Shown here piece by piece: positions 7,211 to 15,897 of a stretch of 64,000 bases of DNA. Every line of letters begins with the position of its first letter. Positions within the stretch are counted from its first letter, which is position 1. A program made the position numbers and the translations under genes. A model generated the notes under the pieces. The model worked only from the letters and a program-made list of their open reading frames with translations. It did no database searches and had not been told where the DNA came from. Origin of the DNA: Flavobacterium limicola (GTDB lineage Bacteria; Bacteroidota; Bacteroidia; Flavobacteriales; Flavobacteriaceae); contig NZ_RBXA01000002.1 in assembly GCF_003634755.1 (NCBI RefSeq), positions 310,001 through 374,000 of the forward strand. Direction: 5' to 3'.

Positions 7211-8002
7211 TTAGAAAAATAAATCAGTTAATTGTACCGCAAGCATATCAATAATAAATATAGTTAGCGAAGCAGTTACTACAGCAGAATTAGCGGCTTT
7301 ACCAACACTTTCTGTCCCGTTGGCCGCATTAAAACCTTTATAACAGCCTATCATACCAATGAAAAAGCCAAAGAAAAAAGTTTTTATTGTCGCTGGAAAG
7401 ATATCTAAAAAGGTAATTGATTCTAAAACTTGCGCTAGGTAACGATGAAAATTAACATCACTATGAATATTTATGCCCACGTATCCTCCAAGAATACCAA
7501 TTCCATCGGCATAAATCACTAAAAGTGGGATCATAAGTGTTGTAGCCAAAATCCGTGTTACTACTAAATATTTATAGGGATTTATAGCAGAAACTTCCAT
7601 TGCATCTATTTGTTCCGTCACTTTCATAGAACCTAATTCAGCACCAATACCGGAAGAAACTTTACCTGCACAGATTAGAGCGGTAATTACGGGAGCTATT
7701 TCCCGAATTAGAGAAAGGGCAACCATACTTGGTAACCAGGATTCTGCACCAAACTTAGCTAATGTTGGTCTGGATTGAAGTGTAAGTACTAATCCCATTA
7801 TAAAACCTGTAATAGTAACTAATGGCAAAGATTTATATCCAATAACATAACATTGTTTAATGAATTCCTTCATTTCATAAGGAGGCTTAACGACTTCTTT
7901 AAAAAAACGTAATGCAAATATTGTCACGTTTCCTACATCATTAAAAATATCTTTCATATAATTAATTACGCTCTCTTTTTTAGCTGCTACTATATTATTC
8001 AT
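7211..8002 (-). CDS. mlaE: MlaE-family permease subunit
   Basis: The product has 263 residues and is a polytopic membrane protein with about five to six hydrophobic segments. The conserved stretch SLIREIAPVITALICAGKVSSGIGAELGSMKVTEQIDAMEVS is diagnostic of MlaE permeases (only the family assignment is intended here). It heads the mlaEFD operon. The upstream 324 bp show no copy of the stress-promoter motif, so this transporter is probably controlled separately from its neighbours. Confidence 0.93.
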   Translation of the reverse strand: MNNIVAAKKESVINYMKDIFNDVGNVTIFALRFFKEVVKPPYEMKEFIKQCYVIGYKSLPLVTITGFIMGLVLTLQSRPTLAKFGAESWLPSMVALSLIREIAPVITALICAGKVSSGIGAELGSMKVTEQIDAMEVSAINPYKYLVVTRILATTLMIPLLVIYADGIGILGGYVGINIHSDVNFHRYLAQVLESITFLDIFPATIKTFFFGFFIGMIGCYKGFNAANGTESVGKAANSAVVTASLTIFIIDMLAVQLTDLFF

Positions 8003-8326
8003 TTGTCATTATATTGTTTTTTAATTAAAGAGTATGCTAGATGTTTATGGATTTTGAATAAACTAACGAGTCAATTGTATGCTACTATTTTGTAAGGATT
8101 ATAATGTATTAGCCTATTTGTCTTTTTATTCAATTAAAAAATAGTCCTAAAATTATTTATATTCTTATTGTAGAATTCAGGAATCAAAAACATACTATCA
8201 TAAGAACAATTTCAATTGATTTTTTTATGATTTATCAGAGATACAATACCAAAAAACTATAAAATTAATAGTAGTATTATTCATTCATAAGGGATTAAAG
8301 GTTTTGTCTACTGATGTTTTTTTCGA
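8003..8326. other. Intergenic, 324 bp, no gene found
   Basis: Very AT-rich DNA with no open frame of interest, no strong hairpin and no copy of the shared stress-promoter motif. It presumably holds the mlaE promoter, but I cannot place it. Confidence 0.5.
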
Positions 8327-8782
8327 TTAGACAAGCATTAAATCTCCTAATTCTTTTACTTTATCGTGGTCTGCTTTTAGTAAAAGTTGGTGTGCTTTAA
8401 GTTTTATTTGTAACTCATAGGGAAGATGTTCAATATTATTTGACACAGTATCCCTGTAATTTTTTATGATTACAAAATCTTCATATTCACATGAATTTAA
8501 AAGATCTTCTCTTTCTCTATAGTTGAGAGTAGCCATGAAATTATGCCAAAACTTTAATAAACGTGCTGTAATTTTAGTTTTTTCAATAGGAATTCCTCCC
8601 ATTTTTTTAACCTCTTCAACAAGTTCGGATTTGCATTTTATGCTAGTTTCTTGAAATTCAGAAAACAAATTTTTCAAATCATTTTCTTCCGTTATTTTTG
8701 TGGCTATTTCATAACCTTCAATTCTATCGTTATTGATCTCAATAAGATTGTTTAATACTACAATTGATTTGGCTGTATTCAT
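8327..8782 (-). CDS. PA2169/DUF2383-like four-helix-bundle protein
   Basis: The product has 151 residues, all helical and without a signal peptide. The sequence starts VVLNNLIEINNDRIEGYEIA, resembling the PA2169 family, a ferritin-like fold defined by DUF2383. Acidic and His residues are present (for example HLPYELQIKLKAHQLLLKADHDKVKEL), but I cannot assign metal ligands with certainty. It lies 94 bp after the lipoprotein gene at 8877-9317 and may be transcribed with it from the stress promoter at 9348. Family members are generally stress-associated with unknown activity. Confidence 0.78.
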   Translation of the reverse strand: MNTAKSIVVLNNLIEINNDRIEGYEIATKITEENDLKNLFSEFQETSIKCKSELVEEVKKMGGIPIEKTKITARLLKFWHNFMATLNYREREDLLNSCEYEDFVIIKNYRDTVSNNIEHLPYELQIKLKAHQLLLKADHDKVKELGDLMLV

Positions 8783-8876
8783 CTTACACTTGAATTAAAT
8801 TGACACTTATAATTATTTTAATAGCCTATAAAAATTACTCAAATTATTAATTGATTTAATAATTTGAGTAAAAAAT

Positions 8877-9317
8877 CTAAAATCTGTTTGTTGATAAAAC
8901 CATTTGCATTCCAGGAGATTTAACATCTGCATGGTCTTCAGCGGTAATAAATATTTTTGATGGTTTAAATGAAGTAACCGTTTCAAATGAAGCCTTAAGT
9001 TTTGACGACATAAATCCGGTATCGCTTTTTATCTGTCCAATATTTTTGATCAGAGATTCATCAGTTTCCATCCAAACTACATATACATTTTTTGAAGGCT
9101 CTAATCTGGAAACTTCTGCTAAATTTGATATTTTTATTTTAATCAAATAATTTTTGTTGCTATCCTTATTCACTTTTACATCACCCTCTGCTGCTGGAAC
9201 TATCGAAGAAGTTTGAAAAGAAACATTTTTTCCGCAAGAATGTAAAGATAACGCCATGATAAGTACTAAAACACCCGTGAATAATTTGCTACTAATTGAA
9301 TTGAATTGAATTGTCAT
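8877..9317 (-). CDS. Hypothetical stress-associated lipoprotein
   Basis: The product has 146 residues. The signal peptide contains a hydrophobic core (LFTGVLVLIMALSLHSC) ending in a lipobox Cys. The mature part reads as a beta-sandwich, with the motif NYLIKIKISNLAEVSRLEPSKNVYVVWMET. That pattern resembles anti-sigma-factor-like or YtkA-like beta domains (a loose resemblance). It is placed behind the shared stress promoter at 9348-9412, with the -7 box about 30 bp before the ATG. Function unknown. Confidence 0.78.
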   Translation of the reverse strand: MTIQFNSISSKLFTGVLVLIMALSLHSCGKNVSFQTSSIVPAAEGDVKVNKDSNKNYLIKIKISNLAEVSRLEPSKNVYVVWMETDESLIKNIGQIKSDTGFMSSKLKASFETVTSFKPSKIFITAEDHADVKSPGMQMVLSTNRF

Positions 9318-9347
9318 TATGGTTTTTATTTAAATGTATTTACCATA

Positions 9348-9412
9348 CAAAATTCATAATATTAGCAGTAAAATGAGTTATATAACTATTTTAAAATGTT
9401 ACATTATTCACA
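9348..9412 (-). promoter_or_regulatory. Stress-regulon promoter, copy 4 (lipoprotein at 8877)
   Basis: Minus strand: TGTGAAT, AA, TGTAAC, fifteen bases, TATAAC, twenty-one bases, GAATTTTG. One of the best matches to the consensus. Confidence 0.82.
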
Positions 9413-9442
9413 GATGAAAAATAGGAGCTTCAGTTACTGAAT

Positions 9443-9664
9443 TTAGGCACTTTTTTTATTGCTCGTCACAATCAAAACGACACCTCCTACGGCAAGTACA
9501 ATACCAATTACTGGTGACCAGGCCATTGGATGATTCACTTCTTTATTTATTTCTATTGGACCTATATCAACTACTTTTTCGGTGGTTGTGAAATTGAAGC
9601 TATTGTATAGTACCATTATTATTCCTAAAATAATCAATACGATTCCTATGGTTTTTGTTTTCAT
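9443..9664 (-). CDS. Small two-helix membrane protein (DUF3185-like)
   Basis: The product has 73 residues with two transmembrane segments (about 5-22 and 48-66) flanking a polar loop with VVDIGPIEINKEVNHPMAWSP, and a basic tail NKKSA. The layout resembles DUF3185-type small membrane proteins. It lies 48 bp after the gene at 9713-10090 and is probably in the same stress-controlled unit. Confidence 0.75.
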   Translation of the reverse strand: MKTKTIGIVLIILGIIMVLYNSFNFTTTEKVVDIGPIEINKEVNHPMAWSPVIGIVLAVGGVVLIVTSNKKSA

Positions 9665-9712
9665 GTTTATTATTATTTATTTAAAAGTTATTTTATAAAG
9701 TTGGAATTATGC

Positions 9713-10090
9713 TTATGAAAAATATTCTTTTACAAAAGTATGTTGCTGATTTGCCGTCATTTTATCGGTATTTTTAATCTCAAATTTAATTTTTAAAAAA
9801 CGCTCATCTTCACTCAAAAAATCAAACAGTTCTACTTTTGCATTACTGGGGCCGAAGAGAATGACACGTTTATAATTTTTTATGGTTTCTCCTATTTTCT
9901 TATAATAATCAGAAAGCTGTTTTTTTTCTTTACTTTTTATTAAACTTTCGTACTCAGCTAAACTTATGTTTTTCTGTTGATTTGTTAGCTTTGATTCAAT
10001 GGTTTCTATTTCAAAATGTTTTGATGTAAATTCCATTAAATAAGCAATGGAATGATCCATCCAGACACCTAATTTTTTGGTTGTTTTCAT
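9713..10090 (-). CDS. Hypothetical protein resembling eRF1-like translational machinery proteins
   Basis: The product has 125 residues and is soluble. It begins LGVWMDHSIAYLMEF and has a conserved-looking block RVILFGPSNAKVELFDFL. The combination of an N-terminal xVWxDHxxAxL strand and a later VxxFGPxxAKxEL block resembles small proteins related to archaeal release-factor folds (host attachment or translational-machinery-like proteins). This is a pattern match only. The product would be cytoplasmic. The gene follows the shared stress promoter at 10159-10223, so it and the membrane protein gene downstream probably belong to the same regulon. Confidence 0.6.
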   Translation of the reverse strand: MKTTKKLGVWMDHSIAYLMEFTSKHFEIETIESKLTNQQKNISLAEYESLIKSKEKKQLSDYYKKIGETIKNYKRVILFGPSNAKVELFDFLSEDERFLKIKFEIKNTDKMTANQQHTFVKEYFS

Positions 10091-10158
10091 AATGAACTTT
10101 TTTAGATAATACAGCTGAAGATTTTTAGTTACTTATTTAAGTATAAATTATAATAATC

Positions 10159-10223
10159 TAAATTTCAGGTATTTATTTTAATAAATGTTTATATAAATTT
10201 ACATAAAAATTATAAAATTCACA
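10159..10223 (-). promoter_or_regulatory. Stress-regulon promoter, copy 5 (gene at 9713)
   Basis: Minus strand: TGTGAAT, TT, TATAAT, fifteen bases, TATAAA, twenty-one bases, GAAATTTA. The spacing is identical to the other copies. The start codon is 68 bp downstream. Confidence 0.75.
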
Positions 10224-10396
10224 TATTTAAAAAGAATTTTACTAAATGAATTTACAATAATGAGATTGAAGTGACGCCATCTTGATATGATGATTCAAAA
10301 TATATTCATAAAAATGTTGAAATAGTACTTAATTTGAAGGTGAATTTGAAACGGTTTTTGTTAAAAAAGGAATAAAAATAAGTAGTTTATTTCCAT

Positions 10397-10426
10397 AAAA
10401 AAGGCTGTTGTTGCCAACAGCCTTTT
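10397..10426. terminator. Strong hairpin, probable terminator of the SDR unit
   Basis: AAAGGCTGTTG pairs with CAACAGCCTTT around a four-base loop, with A and T tracts on both sides. It lies about 125 bp after the SDR stop. The rest of the 10091-10551 gap holds only promoter copy 5 and AT-rich DNA. Confidence 0.7.
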
Positions 10427-10551
10427 CCTAACCAAAAAACCCAACCTAATCTTATTATTTTTAGTAGTTCATTTTTGAACTGTATTCTTATTTTGAACAG
10501 TTTAGAGTTTTTAATTCCAAACGTTATTTTTTCCAACTTTCATTACTAAAT

Positions 10552-11313
10552 CTATTGTACACTTAATCCTCCATCAATTACTTGGGTAGTTCCAGTAATA
10601 AACTGACTATCATCACTGGCTAGAAAAACGACTAGTTTTGCAATTTCAATTGCTTCAGCATAACGACCTAGTGGGATCGTTGCCTCCAAATTTTTCTTAA
10701 CTGCAGCAGCATTTCCTGCAGAAAAACCTTCTTCCAGAGAACGCATCATTCGGTTATCAACTGGTGAAGGGTGAACAGTGTTTACACGAATTTTTCTCGG
10801 TGCTGCTTCAACAGCTGTTGCTCGCATAATTCCTACTACAGCATGTTTACTGGTGATATAAGCACTTACATTCGGACTTCCATTTATTCCCGCTACTGAT
10901 GAGGTCATGATAATACTTCCGCCATCATTCATTTGTGGTAGAACATATTTGTTTCCCAGCCATGTTCCTTTTACATTAACAGCAATAACTTTGTCAAAAA
11001 TATCTTCTGGATAATCAGTAATAGGTTTGACAACACCTTCAATACCGGCATTGTTAAAAAATAAGTCTATTTTTCCATAAGCTTTTACAGTCTCATTAAC
11101 ATAGTTCGCTACGTCTATAGATTTTGATACGTCAGCTACACAATATTTGACATTTTTATGTTTTAGTTTTTCAATAGTCTCCTTAAGTATTTCTTCATTT
11201 AAATCAACCAACATCACTTTTGCACCTTCTTCTAAGAAAAGTTTTGCAGTTGTTTCACCAATACTTCCAGCTCCACCTGTTATAATCGCTACTTTATTCT
11301 CTAATTTTTTCAT
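10552..11313 (-). CDS. Short-chain dehydrogenase/reductase (SDR), classical type
   Basis: The product has 253 residues. The cofactor motif TGGAGSIG is at residues 12-19, the NNAG motif is in FFNNAGIEG, and the catalytic Ser and the YxxxK motif are in MTSSVAGING and AYITSKHA. An acidic residue ending beta 2 (LVDLN) suggests NAD(H) rather than NADP(H) preference. The substrate cannot be named from sequence. The gene lies downstream of dps and a 50-residue gene, so it is probably part of the dps transcription unit and of the stress regulon. A likely role is carbonyl or alcohol conversion during stress. Confidence 0.9.
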   Translation of the reverse strand: MKKLENKVAIITGGAGSIGETTAKLFLEEGAKVMLVDLNEEILKETIEKLKHKNVKYCVADVSKSIDVANYVNETVKAYGKIDLFFNNAGIEGVVKPITDYPEDIFDKVIAVNVKGTWLGNKYVLPQMNDGGSIIMTSSVAGINGSPNVSAYITSKHAVVGIMRATAVEAAPRKIRVNTVHPSPVDNRMMRSLEEGFSAGNAAAVKKNLEATIPLGRYAEAIEIAKLVVFLASDDSQFITGTTQVIDGGLSVQ

Positions 11314-11363
11314 GTTAAAGTTTAGTTTAAAGAATGGAAATTTTACCTAGCATAATTATTTAA

Positions 11364-11516
11364 CTAAAGCATTTTAATACATAATGTTTCGTCAAAACTT
11401 TCAAAACTGGTTTCTGTACTTGCTATATCTTCTTCGTTATAGACTCTAGGAGTTATTTTACCTACTTTACAATAACTTTTAGAAGCTAAATAAACTTCGT
11501 TTTCTGATTTTTCCAT
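11364..11516 (-). CDS. Small acidic hypothetical protein, 50 residues
   Basis: The frame starts MEKSENEVYLASKSYCKVGK and ends DETLCIKML before a TAG. It contains two cysteines and the rest is polar and acidic. It sits between dps (20 bp upstream) and the SDR gene (50 bp downstream) on the same strand, in a gap it fills neatly. This supports a real small gene in the operon. No family recognised. Confidence 0.6.
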   Translation of the reverse strand: MEKSENEVYLASKSYCKVGKITPRVYNEEDIASTETSFESFDETLCIKML

Positions 11517-11535
11517 TTTATTTATTTCGTCTTAA

Positions 11536-12009
11536 TTATTCTAAATACCTTCTTAGTGTCCATGCCATTGTTTCGTGTGCTTCCATCAAGCCAGTTAGGA
11601 AATCAGCTGTTCCAGCATCCTTATTTTCTTCTGCAGAAACATCAACATCTTTTCTTAAATGAACAATAACAGTTTCATGATCTTCTAATAATTCTTTAAT
11701 CATATCTTTTTGGGAAGGATAATGATTTGGTGATTCTTTAAGTATTGTTAAATCTGAAAACTCTTTCATTGTTCCAATTGTTTTCCCGCCTAATTTGCTA
11801 ATGCGTTCCGCTACTTCATCAATAGATTTTTCTAATTGGGTGTACTGACCTTCAAATAATTTATGAAGTTCCATAAAGCTTTCGCCTGAAACGTTCCAAT
11901 GAAATTTTCTTAATTTGATGTATAAAGTCATTTCATTCGCTAAAGTTGAAGAAAGAATTGAAATGCTGTTTTTTAAATGTTCTTGCGTAATTCCTATTTG
12001 TAATTTCAT
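11536..12009 (-). CDS. dps: Dps-family DNA-protecting ferritin
   Basis: The product has 157 residues. The ferroxidase-site pattern is present: KFHWNVSGESFMELHKLFEGQYTQLEKSIDEVAERI provides the His and acidic ligands shared between subunits. Dps forms a 12-subunit shell that oxidises iron with hydrogen peroxide and shields DNA. It is the first gene after the shared promoter copy at 12124-12188, with a 114-base leader. The next genes in the unit are the 50-residue protein and the SDR. Confidence 0.95.
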   Translation of the reverse strand: MKLQIGITQEHLKNSISILSSTLANEMTLYIKLRKFHWNVSGESFMELHKLFEGQYTQLEKSIDEVAERISKLGGKTIGTMKEFSDLTILKESPNHYPSQKDMIKELLEDHETVIVHLRKDVDVSAEENKDAGTADFLTGLMEAHETMAWTLRRYLE

Positions 12010-12123
12010 AATTTCTGAATTTTATTATTGTTTAATTATTTGTGCTTAAATACGATTTTGTCTAATTCTTTTTTTTTGAATTTTCAAAACAGTGTAATGC
12101 AATTAAGACTAAAATTTTACATT

Positions 12124-12188
12124 ACAAAGTTCATTTTATTCATCCAAAAAAAATTATAAAATTTATTAAATAAGTTGCATTATTCACA
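12124..12188 (-). promoter_or_regulatory. Stress-regulon promoter, copy 6 (dps)
   Basis: Minus strand: TGTGAAT, AA, TGCAAC, fifteen bases, TATAAT, then after 20-21 bases GAACTTTG as the -7 box (spacing 20 for the best match, one less than the others). Confidence 0.8.
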
Positions 12189-12245
12189 CACCATTTGTTT
12201 AGTAAGATATAAATATTTCAACGTTTAATAGGTGTGATAATTCTA

Positions 12246-13337
12246 TTACTGTGTTTTATGAATTGGATAATCAGTATATCCTTTTTCATCTGCCGAATAA
12301 AATAAATCCATTTTAAGATCTTCTGATAAAGGCCAGTCATTTTTAAATCGTTCCACCAAATCAGGATTGTTAATAAAAGGACGTCCAAAAGCGACAAGGT
12401 CAGTAAGCCCACTTTCAATGGCTGCCTCAGCGCTTTCTTTATCATAACCACCACAAAGAATCAAAGTATTCTTGAAATTATGACGAATCAGTTTCTTGAT
12501 TTCCAATGGTACAGCAGGTGCTCCCATAGCGGAATGATCCACAAGATGAACATAAGCAATGTCCAGTTTATTTAGTTCTTTAGTAAGGTAATCGTATGTT
12601 TCATGGATTTCTGGATAATGAGGCATATCGCTGGCTACACCGTAGGGTGATAAACGAATGCCTGTTTTTTCTTTTCCAATGGCTTGTGCAACAGCGGCAA
12701 CAACATCAATCACAAAACGGCACCGATTTTCAATACTTCCACCATACTGATCCGTACGGATATTGCTTATGGGGGAAAGAAACTCTTCTAACAAATAACC
12801 GTTGGCACCATGCAATTCGACACCATCAAATCCTGCAAATAAGGCATTTTCAGCGGCTGCTACATATTCAGTTTTAGCATGTAAAAGATCTTGAGCAGTC
12901 ATCTCTTTTGGTATTGAAAAATCTTGTAAGCCTTTCAAGTCGGTCCACATTTGTCCAGCGGCTTTCACTTGAGAAGGAGCAAGAATTTGTGATTCTTTAG
13001 GCATGTTCAATGGATGACTTATTCTTCCGGAGTGCATTAATTGAACAATTATTTTGCCACCGTTTTCATGAACGGCCTTGGTTGTTTTTTTCCAACCTTC
13101 TACTTGTAACTTACTAAATATTCCAGGAATTCTGGCATAACCAAGCCCATTTGGTGATGGAGAAGTTCCTTCGGTAATAATTAATCCGGCATCGGAACGT
13201 TGTTTGTAATATTCGGCCATCAATTCATTAGGAATATTCCCAATAGCTCGGCATCTTGTCATTGGTGCCATTACAATTCGGTTTTTTAATGTTAAATCCC
13301 CAACTTTTTTAGATAAGAATAATTTTAATGTTTTCAT
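12246..13337 (-). CDS. Old yellow enzyme-type alkene reductase
   Basis: The product has 363 residues forming an FMN-dependent TIM barrel. It starts with LKNRIVMAPMTRCRAIGN (flavin-binding region). The substrate-binding motif is in GVELHGANGYLLEEFLSP, and the phosphate-binding end is in LILCGGYDKESAEAAIESGLTDLVAFGRPFINNPDL. Such enzymes reduce the C=C bond of alpha,beta-unsaturated carbonyls, nitroesters or quinone-like electrophiles using NAD(P)H. It is the third gene after the DUF892-like gene, in an electrophile-detoxification run with an MDR reductase and a semialdehyde dehydrogenase. It is likely transcribed from the promoter at 16306-16370. Confidence 0.93.
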   Translation of the reverse strand: MKTLKLFLSKKVGDLTLKNRIVMAPMTRCRAIGNIPNELMAEYYKQRSDAGLIITEGTSPSPNGLGYARIPGIFSKLQVEGWKKTTKAVHENGGKIIVQLMHSGRISHPLNMPKESQILAPSQVKAAGQMWTDLKGLQDFSIPKEMTAQDLLHAKTEYVAAAENALFAGFDGVELHGANGYLLEEFLSPISNIRTDQYGGSIENRCRFVIDVVAAVAQAIGKEKTGIRLSPYGVASDMPHYPEIHETYDYLTKELNKLDIAYVHLVDHSAMGAPAVPLEIKKLIRHNFKNTLILCGGYDKESAEAAIESGLTDLVAFGRPFINNPDLVERFKNDWPLSEDLKMDLFYSADEKGYTDYPIHKTQ

Positions 13338-13441
13338 ATTTTATAGTCTTAAAGTATTGATATAAAGATAATTATAATTAATTTATTTAAATTTAAAATA
13401 GCTAAAAATAATGTATTTCTCAATAAATAAGTCTTTTAAAT

Positions 13442-14449
13442 TTAATGCATTTGTGATTCAACAATCATTTTTCCGGTATTTTCTCCTTTAAATAATCCCA
13501 ATAATGCTTTTGGTAATTGGTCAAAACCAAGTTCTATAGTTTCAGTAAATTTCAATTTACCTTCTTTGACCCATGTAGACAGCTGTTTTATACCTTCAGG
13601 AAAATCACTTTGATAATTACTGATAATAAAGCCCTGCATGAGTACACTTCTGTTCAGTAATATAGGTTGGAGGCGGGGTCCTATGGGTTTTTTAATAGCA
13701 TTGTATAGCGATATTTGTCCACATAAAGCGATACGTCCTTGAAAATTAATATTTGCAATAACAGCATCAGAAATGTCACCTCCCACATTGTCAAAATAGA
13801 TATCAACTCCATCAGGACATATTTTAGCAATGGCTTTAGAGATATCTTTCGTAGTTTTGTAATTGATAGTTTCATCAAAACCAAAATCATCCTTTAATAC
13901 ATTTGTTTTCTCATCGGAACCGGTTATTCCAATGACTCTGCAGCCTTGAATTTTGGCTATCTGTCCAACTACTACACCAACAGCTCCAGCTGCTCCGGAT
14001 ATTACAACTGTTTCTCCGGATTTAGGTTTACAAATCTTCATAAAACCAAAATAAGCGGTTAGTCCTGTCATTCCTAAAACACCTAAATAATAACTTGACG
14101 GTGCAATAGAAGTATCAATTTTTTTAATTTCTTTTTCGGAACAAATGTAGTGCTGGCTCCAAGGCAGCATACCAACAATCACTTCCCCAGGTTTATATTT
14201 ATTAGATTTACTTTCTATTATTTTTGCAACGGCGGCACCTTTTATTGGCTGATCAATTTGAAATGGTTCTATATATGATTGTATATCATTCATTCGGCCA
14301 CGCATATAAGGATCAACAGAAAAGTATATTACTTTTACTAAAATTTCTCCATTTTTAATTTCGGGCATTTTTACATTTTCATTTCTAAAATTACTCAGAG
14401 TGGGTATCCCTTTTGGTCTTGAGGCCAATACAATTTGATTTGTAGTCAT
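13442..14449 (-). CDS. NADP-dependent medium-chain oxidoreductase (MDR, CurA-like)
   Basis: The product has 335 residues. The N-terminal GroES-like domain lacks zinc-binding cysteines. The Rossmann motif VVISGAAGAVGVVVGQIAK lies at about residues 150-168, and YFDNVGGDISDAV is typical of the leukotriene B4 dehydrogenase/curcumin reductase subgroup. It should reduce enones or enals with NADPH. It is 62 bp after the aldehyde dehydrogenase gene and 104 bp before the alkene reductase gene, with related chemistry, so the three probably act together on reactive carbonyl compounds. Confidence 0.92.
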   Translation of the reverse strand: MTTNQIVLASRPKGIPTLSNFRNENVKMPEIKNGEILVKVIYFSVDPYMRGRMNDIQSYIEPFQIDQPIKGAAVAKIIESKSNKYKPGEVIVGMLPWSQHYICSEKEIKKIDTSIAPSSYYLGVLGMTGLTAYFGFMKICKPKSGETVVISGAAGAVGVVVGQIAKIQGCRVIGITGSDEKTNVLKDDFGFDETINYKTTKDISKAIAKICPDGVDIYFDNVGGDISDAVIANINFQGRIALCGQISLYNAIKKPIGPRLQPILLNRSVLMQGFIISNYQSDFPEGIKQLSTWVKEGKLKFTETIELGFDQLPKALLGLFKGENTGKMIVESQMH

Positions 14450-14511
14450 TTTTATTTATATATTTTATGCCGTAATATGAATTTTGGCTAATATCTTGTT
14501 CCTAAATTATT

Positions 14512-15894
14512 CTAAAGTGGATCCGAAAGCCCGCTAATACGAATGAGTTTCTTGTTTACAAATTCTTGAATTCCTAATTCAGATAATTCTCTGCCGTAAC
14601 CAGAATTTTTAGTTCCTCCAAAAGGCAGATCAGCTTGGGTCCAGGTTGGGTGATTGATAAATACCATTCCAGTATCAATTTTATCAGCGATACGTTTACC
14701 ACGTTCTATGTCTTGAGTAAATATGGAGCATCCTAATCCAAAACTGGAATCATTTGTCAAAGTTATTGCCGCTTGTTCATCTTTGACTCTGTAGAAAGAA
14801 GCTACAGGTCCAAATATTTCTTCATAATAAGCAGGAATTTCTGGCTTCAAATCGGTTAAAATAGTAGGCTGTACAAAAGCACCTGGAAGATCAGATCGAG
14901 TTCCACCAAGCAAAATGGTTGCTCCAGCATCAACTGATTTCCTAATTTGATCTATAATGTGTACGGCAGCTTCTTCGCTGCTCATCGGCCCTAGTTCTGT
15001 CGTGGAGTTCATCGGGTCACCAACAACTAAGTTGGACATTTTTTCTTTGAATTTTTCAATAAATTCATCTGCAATTGCTTCTACAGCTATAAATCTTTTA
15101 GACGCCACACAACATTCTCCATTATTATTAATTCTGCCTACAATTGCCCATTCAACAGCTTTGTCAATATCGGCGTCTTCAAGAATGATGAAAGCATCGA
15201 TACCACCCAATTCCAGTACTGATTTTTTTAAATATTTTCCAGCTTCTGATGCTATACTTGCACCAGCTTCCTCGCTTCCGGTAAGAGAGACTCCTTTTAT
15301 TCTTTTGTCTGCAACCAAAGAAGATGCTCTTTTTCCAGAAATCAAAAGATTAGTGTAAAGACCATTGGGTGCTCCGGCTTCATTAAATAAATCTTCAATA
15401 GCAATGGCACATTGAGGAACCATTGATGCGTGTTTTACAAGAACCGTGTTTCCAACCATAAGGTTTGGAGCAGCAAAACGCGCCACTTGATAAAACGGAA
15501 AATTCCATGGTTCAACGCCTAATATTACACCAATGGGGCTACAACGAACGTAGGCACTTCCAAATTCAGGTTTTAACTCTTTATCTGCTAAAAATTCTGC
15601 AGCGTTAGTAGCATAATAGTCAAAAATGTCCGCACTCAATAAAATTTCACCTTCGGCTTGAGCAATTAATTTACCCATTTCCAGTGTTATTATTTTAGCT
15701 AGATGCTCTTTTTTTTCACGCATCAAAGAAGCTACTTTGTGCAATATTTGAGCACGTTGCTCGTAATTAGTTTCTTTCCATGAATTGAATGTTTTTGCAG
15801 ATTGCGCAACCAACATATCAACAGCTTTATCAGTCATTTCTTCAAAAGAGCGTACTACTTTGTTGGTGTAAGGATTAACAGTTTGAATAGCCAT
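14512..15894 (-). CDS. Aldehyde dehydrogenase, succinate-semialdehyde dehydrogenase type
   Basis: The product has 460 residues. The cofactor region is GVILGVEPWNFPFYQ. The general base Glu lies in the block VLELGGIDAFIILEDAD and the nucleophile Cys in NNNGECCVASKRF. The C-terminal FINHPTWTQADLPFGGTKNSGYGREL fits the NAD(P)-dependent Sad/GabD subfamily. It converts semialdehydes or other aldehydes to acids. The usual GGSDAF is GGIDAF here, a small variation. It starts three bases after the stop of the DUF892-like gene, so the two are certainly co-transcribed. Confidence 0.93.
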   Translation of the reverse strand: MAIQTVNPYTNKVVRSFEEMTDKAVDMLVAQSAKTFNSWKETNYEQRAQILHKVASLMREKKEHLAKIITLEMGKLIAQAEGEILLSADIFDYYATNAAEFLADKELKPEFGSAYVRCSPIGVILGVEPWNFPFYQVARFAAPNLMVGNTVLVKHASMVPQCAIAIEDLFNEAGAPNGLYTNLLISGKRASSLVADKRIKGVSLTGSEEAGASIASEAGKYLKKSVLELGGIDAFIILEDADIDKAVEWAIVGRINNNGECCVASKRFIAVEAIADEFIEKFKEKMSNLVVGDPMNSTTELGPMSSEEAAVHIIDQIRKSVDAGATILLGGTRSDLPGAFVQPTILTDLKPEIPAYYEEIFGPVASFYRVKDEQAAITLTNDSSFGLGCSIFTQDIERGKRIADKIDTGMVFINHPTWTQADLPFGGTKNSGYGRELSELGIQEFVNKKLIRISGLSDPL

Positions 15895-15897
15895 TTT

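Noticed and set aside
12218..12454. Separate small minus-strand gene overlapping the alkene reductase C-terminus
   Set aside because: Out-of-frame shadow of the reductase gene with no promoter or family support.
12596..12877. Plus-strand open frame inside the alkene reductase gene
   Set aside because: It is antisense to a well-conserved enzyme and has no family resemblance; the same holds for the antisense frames in uvrA, the kinases and the aldehyde dehydrogenase.
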